DNA from: Desulfobacteraceae bacterium
GTDB taxonomy: Bacteria; Desulfobacterota; DSM-4660; Desulfatiglandales; Desulfatiglandaceae
Length of the DNA: 5,414 bases
NCBI GenBank assembly: GCA_030589715.1
Contig: JAUUVE010000183.1
Location: 1-5,414, forward strand
Direction of reading: 5' to 3'
A program made the position numbers and the translations under genes. Position 1 is the first letter of the stretch. Every line of letters begins with the position of its first letter. Below are positions 1-5,339 of this stretch, one piece after another. The notes under the pieces were generated by a model. The model saw only the letters and a program-made list of their open reading frames with translations. It made no database searches and had not been told where the DNA came from.

Positions 1-674
1 CTTTCCGGAAACCTCCAGCCCGTAGGACATGGTGCGTGAATGTGAAAGTATTTAAAGCCCGGCTCCATGTCCCTTGCCTTTTCGATCTTGCTTATGAAAT
101 CCTCGGGGTATCCAACAGAGACGGTGGCCACATATGGGATATCGTGAGCGGCCATGATCCTTGGCAGGTCCTTTTTCTTTTCCGCCTTACCCTTGAGGGT
201 GGAGGTGGTCCAGCTAAATTGAGGTGTCAAACCACTGCGCTGGATTCCCGTGTTCATGTATGCCTCGTTGTCGAAGCAGAAATAAATCCCGTCGTCATTT
301 CTTTCCGCCGCGCCAGAAAGACAGGCCATGCCGATATCCCCGGACGAGCCATCCCCTGAGACCGCAAGAACATTTATCTTTCGATCCGCCCGTATACGCC
401 CCTTTCTCTTCAAGACCTTGATAGCAGCGCTTATGCCGGAAATCGCGGCCGGGGCAGGGGCCATGGCAATATAAATGCTTGGGATTTCAATCGACGAAGG
501 ATAGACACCGGTAGGAAGGGCCAAACAGGTAGCCCCCATGCTGAGGATGGAATCCTTACCAAGGGTCTTTGTAATCCACCTAAAGATCATTCCCCCTGGA
601 CAGCCTGGACACAGGGCATGTCCTGAACGGAATATCTCTCCTCTGGATAGTGTGTCTGCTAGATTTCTCATCAT
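1..674 (-). CDS. 2-oxoacid:acceptor oxidoreductase beta subunit (ThDP-binding), C-terminus beyond window
   Basis: This is the ThDP-binding beta subunit (PorB/KorB/PadI type) of a cytoplasmic 2-oxoacid oxidoreductase, which decarboxylates an oxoacid to an acyl-CoA or similar product and passes electrons to Fe-S clusters. I translated 224 codons by hand; the frame is open to the left edge, and perhaps 70-90 residues are missing compared with the usual ~300. Visible marks: CPGC at residues 22-25 and Cys50, with Cys216 in APCPTGW, which fit the cysteines that hold the [4Fe-4S] cluster in this family; the ThDP/Mg motif GDGSSGDIG at 107-115 continuing to DNEAYMNTGIQ at 135-145. It starts at ATG 674 in an ATGA overlap with the alpha stop. 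A second ATG at 671 would give a TGATG overlap and sits better behind the AGGGGG at 682-677, so the start could be one codon later. Family is sure; substrate is not known. Confidence 0.93.
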   Translation of the reverse strand, partial: MMRNLADTLSRGEIFRSGHALCPGCPGGMIFRWITKTLGKDSILSMGATCLALPTGVYPSSIEIPSIYIAMAPAPAAISGISAAIKVLKRKGRIRADRKINVLAVSGDGSSGDIGMACLSGAAERNDDGIYFCFDNEAYMNTGIQRSGLTPQFSWTTSTLKGKAEKKKDLPRIMAAHDIPYVATVSVGYPEDFISKIEKARDMEPGFKYFHIHAPCPTGWRFPE

Positions 675-1861
675 AGCCCCCTAACCTGGTACCAGCGAAT
701 TGGGTTGGTCATAACCTCCGCATCCCGTTCCTCGAATAGGTTTAAGGCAATATCCTTGATCTCCTCAAAGGTCACATCTCTTCCACCAAGGCCGATGATA
801 TAGTTGGTTAAAAGAGGGGAGTCGTGTCTCTTTCTGAGACAATGGGCAAGCTCAAGGTAGACGGCTCCGCCGGCTCCAATCGAGACATCCCTCTCCAGCA
901 CTGCCACGGCCTTGAGGTTTGACAGGGATTCTCTGAGTTCCGCATCAGGAAAAGGTCGGAAGACCCTGAGTTTGACCAGGCCAATCGGTATACCTTCATC
1001 CTTTCTCAGCTGGTTGACCACAGCCCTTGCTGTTGAGGCCATGCTGCCCAGGGTCAAAAGGGCAACCTCTGCATCCTCCATCATCTCGGTTGAGATAAGA
1101 CCGCCATATCTTCTACCGAAGGCCTCGCCAAAGACCTCATCCACTTCCCGGATCACTCCTTTCGCAGCCTCCATGGCCACCTGTTGCTGATATCTGTATT
1201 CGGTGTAATAGGAATCATCCAGGACCAACTGGTGCACGGACATAGGTCTGTCCGGGTCCAGGATGACGTGCTCTGGTCGGTATGGCGGCAAGAAGAGGTC
1301 CACCTTTTCCTGGTCAAGGATTTCTACGGGCTCCATATAATGAGAGATGATCATCCCTTCAAAGCAGATTCCCACAGGCAGAAGGACCCTCTCGTCTTCT
1401 CCTACCCGATAGGCCTGAATAATCATATCGTGGGCTTCCTGGGCCGACTCGGTGTAAATCTGGATCCACCCCGTATCCCTTTGATCCAGCGAATCGCCGA
1501 GGTCGGGACAGATGGTGGTGGGTGGGCCGATTGTCCTGTTGACCATGGCCATGACCACAGGCAGGCGAAGCCCCGAGGCAACAAAAAGGTTCTCATGCAT
1601 GTAGACCAGCCCTTGAGCCGAACTGGCCGTAAAGGTCCTTGCCCCTGTGGCCTGAGCCGCAATGGCAACAGCCATAGCCGAGTGCTCAGATTCTACGGGT
1701 ACGAACTCCGCGTCCAACTCCCCGCTTTCAACGAACGCGGCCATCTTTTCCATAATGTGGGTCTGAGGGGTAATTGGATAGACGGGCACCACTTCCACCC
1801 GGGCCAACCTGGCGCCATGGGCGGCCGCATAGTTTCCGGTCAACATCTTGCGCTTTTCCAC
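671..1861 (-). CDS. 2-oxoacid:acceptor oxidoreductase alpha subunit
   Basis: Alpha subunit (PorA/KorA/PadG type, 396 residues, normal for the split enzymes). It forms the ThDP active site together with beta. Motifs: YPITPQT at 28-34, where the Thr of the YPIT motif helps bind the substrate carboxylate in pyruvate:ferredoxin oxidoreductase; VESEHSAM at 56-63, whose Glu contacts the ThDP aminopyrimidine; TASSAQGL at 78-85; GLRLPVVM at 97-104, then NR at 108-109; and RDTGWIQ at 128-134. The later part (about 265-396) is the transketolase C-terminal-like domain, with ALLTLGSMASTARAVV and IPIGLVKLRVFRPFP. The start is GTG (1861-1859), supported by GGAGAGGGA 6 bases upstream and by a 2-base gap after the flavoprotein stop; ATG at codon 6 is the alternative. 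It ends in TGA overlapping the beta start. Residues 110-127 (TIGPPTTICPDLGDSLDQ) differ from typical pyruvate enzymes as I remember them, so I do not name it PorA. Confidence 0.95.
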   Translation of the reverse strand: MEKRKMLTGNYAAAHGARLARVEVVPVYPITPQTHIMEKMAAFVESGELDAEFVPVESEHSAMAVAIAAQATGARTFTASSAQGLVYMHENLFVASGLRLPVVMAMVNRTIGPPTTICPDLGDSLDQRDTGWIQIYTESAQEAHDMIIQAYRVGEDERVLLPVGICFEGMIISHYMEPVEILDQEKVDLFLPPYRPEHVILDPDRPMSVHQLVLDDSYYTEYRYQQQVAMEAAKGVIREVDEVFGEAFGRRYGGLISTEMMEDAEVALLTLGSMASTARAVVNQLRKDEGIPIGLVKLRVFRPFPDAELRESLSNLKAVAVLERDVSIGAGGAVYLELAHCLRKRHDSPLLTNYIIGLGGRDVTFEEIKDIALNLFEERDAEVMTNPIRWYQVRGL

Positions 1862-1863
1862 GA

Positions 1864-3648
1864 CTATCCCTCTCCTTCCGCTTCAATCATGATGGCCCCA
1901 GCGGGGCATTCATTCCGGCATATCCCGCAGCCCTTGCAATAGTCATAATCAATGGCGTAGCGGCCTGTACTTGAATCGAGTTGAACTGCGCCATCCGGAC
2001 AGAACAGGTAACAGTTTCCGCACATTCTGCAGACACCGCAGCTCAGACATCGCATTGCCTCTTCATTGACTTCCTCCAAACTCATTACGGTTTTGATCTC
2101 TTTAAAGTTCCCGACACGATCAACAGGAGACAATTTGCGGGGTTGGTGGGGTGTAAGAGAGCTACAATAACCCAGGTTTAGGTCATCCAGCGTGGCAGTT
2201 TTCCGACTCCTGGACACTGCGTTCCCATCAAGGCCCAGGTGCTCACGCATGGTTCGGGCTAGGGATCCCTTTTGAACGATCTTGCGAAGATTATCTCCCC
2301 TCAAATAATGGTCCATGGCGATCGCTGCACGCTTGCCCGAACCGATGGCCTCGGAAACGCTCCTCGGCTGATCGATAATATCTCCTCCGGCAAAGATTCC
2401 TGTAACAGTGGTCTGCATGGTCTCTGGATCAACCCGGATTGTCTCTCCGGGATCGACTCGGATGTTGCTTCCTTCCAGAAAAGAGAGGTCCGTGGCCTGA
2501 CCGATGGCCATGATCACGGCCTCGGCCTTGAGGGTTTTGGTGACGGCCTCGTCGTAGACCGGTGCGAATCGGCCGTCCTTATCAAAGACCGAGGTGCAGC
2601 TCTTGAGTTCTATGCCCACGACACTTCCATTCTCGGCCAGGATCCGCTTGGGGGCCCAGCCGTTGTGGAAGGAGACACCTTCTTCAAGGGCATCGTCTTG
2701 CTCCCATAAATGGGCAGGCATCTCGGCTCTTGATTCCAGGCTCGCAAGCCGGACCGAACCGGCCCCAAGACGAAGGGCGGTCAGGGCCACATCGATGGCC
2801 ACATTCCCGCCACCGATAACCACGACGTCCCCGTTCAGGCCGATGGACCTGCCGGAGTTAACCTCCCTCAGGAACTCAACCCCCCAGTATACGCCATCCG
2901 AGGCCACACCTTCCACATCGAGTCTTCGGCTGAGGGGTGCCCCGACCGAAATGAAAAGGGCCTGGTAGCCGGCCTGTTGAAGACCGCTGAGGGTGAGACC
3001 CTTTCCGATGGGAGTGTTGGTCCGGATCTCCACTCCTGCCGCGCGGATATTTTCGAGATCTCTCGAAAGTACCTCCTTTGGGAGTCTGTATATCGGAATT
3101 ACCTGCCCCATCATCCCCCCTGGCTCGGTCTGGGCCTCGAATACCGTGGCGTCATATCCCATCAAGGCCAGAAAATAGGCACAGCTCAATCCGGCCGGTC
3201 CTGAGCCCACAACAGCGGTCTTCTTGCCCTGCCTTTTCCTGGGCCGGAGGGGTTTGGACTTCTTGTCGAAGAAATGGTCTGCCAGATACCGTTCCATGGC
3301 CTGAATCGATATAGCACCATCCATATCCTTTCGGTTGCACGATTCCTGGCATGGATGGTAACAGACCCTCCCGCAGACCCCGGGGAATGGATTCTCAAGT
3401 CTTAGGGCCCACCAGGCCTTATCCAGCTCCTTATTATCAACACCGGAAATAAATCTATCGATCCAGTTCCCCAAAGGGCAGCCCTCCAGACAGGGCGGAA
3501 CCATCTCCTGGAATGAAGGCCTCATGTACCGCCATAATCCGGTTTTTCTCCTTTCGGGGGGAATCCCGATTGCGGTAGCGCCTATGGGCAATTCCATATA
3601 GGTATATAGTTTTAGCGGATCCGGGCCTAGTGCCTTTGATTGGGTCAT
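1864..3648 (-). CDS. FAD/NAD(P)-dependent oxidoreductase with C-terminal 2x[4Fe-4S] ferredoxin domain (PadH/GltD-like)
   Basis: Electron-transfer subunit of 594 residues related to the small subunit of glutamate synthase (GltD), NfnB and PadH. Residues ~50-105 form a GltD-type cysteine-rich domain (C53, C57, C92, C96, C100, C104). The FAD Rossmann motif is VVGSGPAGLSCA (146-157), followed by EAQTEPGG. The NAD(P) Rossmann motif is VVVIGGGNVAIDVA (275-288). GIFAGGDI and the following AIGSGKRAA are the second FAD-contact region. The C-terminus (~530-585) is a ferredoxin domain with two CxxCxxCxxxCP motifs (C540-C550 and C571-C581), plus an extra CxxC at 534-537. It probably moves electrons between the oxoacid oxidoreductase clusters and NAD(H), and replaces the separate delta ferredoxin subunit. 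I chose ATG 3648 because it overlaps the gamma stop (TGATG) behind GAGG; an in-frame ATG at 3693 would overlap gamma by 46 bases and adds an unconserved-looking leader. The last codons form the ribosome binding site of alpha. Confidence 0.93.
   Translation of the reverse strand: MTQSKALGPDPLKLYTYMELPIGATAIGIPPERRKTGLWRYMRPSFQEMVPPCLEGCPLGNWIDRFISGVDNKELDKAWWALRLENPFPGVCGRVCYHPCQESCNRKDMDGAISIQAMERYLADHFFDKKSKPLRPRKRQGKKTAVVGSGPAGLSCAYFLALMGYDATVFEAQTEPGGMMGQVIPIYRLPKEVLSRDLENIRAAGVEIRTNTPIGKGLTLSGLQQAGYQALFISVGAPLSRRLDVEGVASDGVYWGVEFLREVNSGRSIGLNGDVVVIGGGNVAIDVALTALRLGAGSVRLASLESRAEMPAHLWEQDDALEEGVSFHNGWAPKRILAENGSVVGIELKSCTSVFDKDGRFAPVYDEAVTKTLKAEAVIMAIGQATDLSFLEGSNIRVDPGETIRVDPETMQTTVTGIFAGGDIIDQPRSVSEAIGSGKRAAIAMDHYLRGDNLRKIVQKGSLARTMREHLGLDGNAVSRSRKTATLDDLNLGYCSSLTPHQPRKLSPVDRVGNFKEIKTVMSLEEVNEEAMRCLSCGVCRMCGNCYLFCPDGAVQLDSSTGRYAIDYDYCKGCGICRNECPAGAIMIEAEGEG
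1867..1875 (-). promoter_or_regulatory. Ribosome binding site deciding the GTG start of the alpha subunit
   Basis: GGAGAGGGA on the minus strand lies inside the last codons of the flavoprotein gene, 5 bases before its end is followed by GTG at 1861. The spacing suits GTG 1861 better than the ATG five codons later, so the GTG start is preferred. Confidence 0.65.
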
Positions 3649-4208
3649 CACAAACCTCGCAGATTTTTGTAGCCCATCTGAGCTGCTTTCCAATTCAGTT
3701 CTACTTTTTCCTCGGGAAAAAAATCAGGCAATGCCTCATAAATCGATTCAAGGGAGATATCCTTGACCGCCGCACAATAGGCACCCAAAAGGGTCACATT
3801 GGTGATCGGGATTGTGGTCTTTCCGTAAATCTGGTGGGCGATCTTCGTGGCATCGACCGTGAAGAGACTCGCCACCTCTTCAATAATAGATGAGGGAAGT
3901 CCCTCCCCGTGGTCAGGGTAATTGATAATGGCTGTCCCGTCGGGTTTTATATCACCCAAGGGGTTCAGCATTTTGAAGAGATTGAAATCCATGACGACCA
4001 CCACATCGGGCGCATAGACCTTTGTGCGGATGACTATGGGCTCATTGTCTATCCTGACGTAGGCGACTACCGGAGCACCTCGCCTTTCTCCACCAAACTT
4101 CGGGAAGGTTTGGGGCCAATACCCCTCTCCAAAAGCTGCCGTGGCCAATATCTGGGCAGCAGTCACGGCCCCTTGACCACCGCGACCATAAATGTTTATC
4201 TCCTTCAT
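3648..4208 (-). CDS. 2-oxoacid:acceptor oxidoreductase gamma subunit
   Basis: Gamma subunit (PorG/KorC/PadE type) of 186 residues, the usual length for the stand-alone form. In pyruvate:ferredoxin oxidoreductase this domain takes part in CoA binding. The N-terminus has the family signature GRGGQGAVTAAQILA (8-22), followed by QTFPKFGGERRGAPVVAYVRI (33-53, key residues FGGERRG) and, near the C-terminus, the TNVTLLGA stretch and the ALPDFFPEEKVELN region typical of the family. It is the first gene of the minus-strand operon. The start ATG is well supported: GAGGGGG lies 7 bases upstream and no better start follows. Its TGA stop shares one base with the ATG of the flavoprotein. The operon order gamma, flavoprotein, alpha, beta is unlike the common gamma-delta-alpha-beta order of pyruvate or 2-oxoisovalerate enzymes because the flavoprotein occupies the delta position. 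Confidence 0.95.
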   Translation of the reverse strand: MKEINIYGRGGQGAVTAAQILATAAFGEGYWPQTFPKFGGERRGAPVVAYVRIDNEPIVIRTKVYAPDVVVVMDFNLFKMLNPLGDIKPDGTAIINYPDHGEGLPSSIIEEVASLFTVDATKIAHQIYGKTTIPITNVTLLGAYCAAVKDISLESIYEALPDFFPEEKVELNWKAAQMGYKNLRGL

Positions 4209-4215
4209 GTGGTTG

Positions 4216-4222
4216 CCCCCTC
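4216..4222 (-). promoter_or_regulatory. Ribosome binding site of the gamma subunit gene
   Basis: GAGGGGG on the minus strand, 7 bases before the ATG at 4208. It fixes the start of the first gene of the operon. Confidence 0.7.
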
Positions 4223-4232
4223 ATATGGTAAA

Positions 4233-4262
4233 GGTATTTCCTGCCCGACATGGATATGTCAA
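4233..4262 (-). promoter_or_regulatory. Candidate promoter and operator of the oxidoreductase operon
   Basis: The minus strand carries a perfect -35 hexamer TTGACA (4262-4257). With an 18-base spacer the -10 would be AATACC (4238-4233), a poor match, so the promoter call is weak. The -35 overlaps an inverted repeat GACAT-ATCC-ATGTC (4260-4247), which could be a regulator site. It is in the right place, 25 bases before the gamma start codon, and no alternative with both hexamers good was found; TATGAT at 4283-4278 is a better -10 but has no fitting -35. Confidence 0.3.
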
Positions 4263-4464
4263 GTTAAGCCAACCTGAATCATAAGGCCGGTTTGGAAACT
4301 TCTCTGGTCGTAGCTCTCTGCCGCTCGAAGGCAGCGGGGGTACTGTAGAAGGCGGGTCGGGAAAAACGGAATTCCGCAACTCGCTTTCTGTTGGGGGAAC
4401 TATAGGAAGATGGGGGATTGAGTGTCAAGGAAAAAGCCACCACAAATAAGCGGGAGGGGGGCCA

Positions 4465-4494
4465 TTGACATATGACATTGTTAAGTTTCATGAT
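4465..4494 (+). promoter_or_regulatory. Candidate plus-strand promoter
   Basis: TTGACA at 4465-4470 is followed after 18 bases by CATGAT (4489-4494), a 4 of 6 match to TATAAT. It would transcribe through the hairpin towards the truncated gene at 4561. TTGACATAT here is identical to the first nine bases of the minus-strand candidate, pointing the other way. Confidence 0.25.
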
Positions 4495-4511
4495 GGATCA
4501 GGGAGTCACCC

Positions 4512-4550
4512 GCCCGCCCGCCTCGCCTGAGCTCGCGATGGCGGGCAGGC
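4512..4550. repeat. Long GC-rich imperfect palindrome (REP-like hairpin)
   Basis: The arms are GCCCGCCCGCC (4512-4522) and GGCGGGCAGGC (4540-4550), which pair at 10 of 11 positions; the exception is C4515 opposite A4547, which becomes a G-U pair in a minus-strand transcript. After a single bulged T (4539) the stem continues with TCGC (4523-4526) and GCGA (4535-4538), closing an 8-base loop CTGAGCTC. No run of T follows on either strand, so it does not look like a standard intrinsic terminator. Its form fits an intergenic repeat of the REP or small-MITE kind, but only one copy lies in the window, so the repeat label is inference. Confidence 0.55.
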
Positions 4551-4560
4551 CCCTGGAGCA

Positions 4561-5172
4561 TTGCATCATATTATTGTTCGAGGGATAGAGAGGAAGGCGG
4601 TTTTTAGGCATGCTTTGGACAGGGAGCTGCTAAAGGCCTGGATACTCTTTCCCAGACTTCCCCTGGATGATCTCGATATCCTTGTGGTGGATGAGATGGG
4701 AAAGGATATCAGCGGTGCAGGAATGGATCCCAATGTGATCGGCTTCTGGCGCAGAGAAGGCGGGCCCAGGGAACCTGATTATCGCACATTGCTCGTTCTG
4801 GACCTGACGTCAAAGTCGCATGGCAACGCAACAGGCATAGGCATGGCCGACCTGACGACCCAGAGACTGATGAAAAAGATCGATCTCCATGCGACGCAAA
4901 TGAATGCCTTGACTTCCAAAGTACTGCGTAGCGCCCGATTGCCTATTTCACTTGAGAATGACCGGGTTGCCTTGGAAACGGCCTTGGATGGCGTCCCATA
5001 CGCCCGGCATGTCAGGATGGCCCGGATCGTAAACACCGGTTCCTTGGAGACCTTTTGGGCAACAGACACTGTGCTTTCCGAACTTCGTTCCAAAAGAGGG
5101 ATGACGGTGGATGACAAGCCGCTTCAGCTCGATTTCAATAATGAAGGAAGGTTGCTTCCTTTCCCAAGGTAG
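4561..5172 (+). pseudogene. C-terminal half of a lactate racemase domain (LarA/DUF2088-like) family protein, 5'-truncated
   Basis: The 203-residue frame matches, by recognition, the C-terminal half of the ~420-450-residue proteins annotated as lactate racemase domain-containing. Recognisable stretches are LLKAWILFPRLP (24-35), DILVVDEMGKDISGAGMDPN (38-57), LDLTSKSHGNATGIGMADLT (80-99), NALTSKVLRSARLPISLEND, and a normal family C-terminus with FNNEGRLLPF. The N-terminal Lar_N domain, which in LarA holds the nickel-pincer cofactor and the catalytic histidines, is absent, and no such sequence was seen upstream. An in-frame stop lies at 4528-4530; the only early start is TTG 4561, with GGAG just 2 bases before it, and the first in-frame ATG falls inside the conserved DEMGKD motif. 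A remnant is therefore more likely than a working gene, though a short free-standing protein cannot be excluded. The family's function outside LarA is largely unknown. Confidence 0.75.
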
Positions 5173-5339
5173 TTCGGATGAACACCTGGTCCCCTGATCC
5201 CAAGTTTCGGGTCTCCAAATCCAACAGTTGAAAAGGGCGTAAGCCATCGAATGAAGAATCCGAAAAAAGAGAGATTTCTTATGAAGTTTATCCGGGAGCG
5301 TGTATTAAATGGCGCCGTTGACCGGACCAGGCCATTACA
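5173..5339 (+). other. Short intergenic stretch without a convincing gene
   Basis: Between the remnant and the last frame I see no clear terminator or promoter. A 39-codon frame (ATG 5251 to TAG 5370) starts MKNPKKERFLMKFIRERV and is Lys/Arg-rich; it lacks a well-spaced ribosome binding site and I recognise nothing in it. TACAAT at 5336-5341 and TATTAA at 5303-5308 resemble -10 elements but lack matching -35 hexamers at normal spacing. Confidence 0.4.

Larger units (their letters stand above)
4209..4560. other. Non-coding divergent intergenic region
   Basis: This 352-base stretch separates the minus-strand operon from the plus-strand gene remnant. From left to right it holds the gamma ribosome binding site, a candidate minus-strand promoter with an inverted repeat, a segment at about 4281-4400 with small palindromes (CTGCC/GGCAG at 4318-4334 with a 7-base loop; the perfect 10-base palindrome CGGAATTCCG at 4367-4376), a candidate plus-strand promoter near 4465, and the GC-rich hairpin at 4512-4550. 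A 70-codon minus-strand frame (4491-4279) lies here, but it has no ribosome binding site and a low-complexity Pro/Arg/Ser-rich product, so I do not call it a gene. Confidence 0.7.

Noticed and set aside
36..359. 107-codon plus-strand frame (and the overlapping 224-421 frame)
   Set aside because: They lie antisense to the beta subunit gene, whose strand shows clear family motifs throughout; the plus-strand products show nothing recognisable.
1184..1942. 252-codon plus-strand frame
   Set aside because: It is opposite the alpha subunit and the end of the flavoprotein gene; the product is Gly/His/Arg/Pro-rich with no domain, typical of an antisense shadow.
2272..2709. 145-codon plus-strand frame
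   Set aside because: It is antisense to the FAD/NAD(P) region of the flavoprotein and has no recognisable motif.
3649..3693. Longer flavoprotein start at ATG 3693
   Set aside because: It would overlap the gamma gene by 46 bases; ATG 3648 makes a TGATG junction with GAGG upstream.
4250..4272. Sigma-54 promoter (TTGGC...TTGAC) before gamma
   Set aside because: The spacing between the GG and the downstream TTG is about two bases short, and the -12 GC is missing.
4364..4376. Minus-strand terminator from CGGAATTCCG followed by TTTTT
   Set aside because: Only a 3-bp stem with a 4-base loop can form, and no gene ends just upstream.
4279..4491. 70-codon minus-strand frame upstream of gamma
   Set aside because: There is no ribosome binding site before ATG 4491 and the product has low-complexity composition; kept only as a possible repeat.
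4512..4550. Intrinsic terminator
   Set aside because: The stem is strong but no U-tract follows on either strand, and no gene ends into it.
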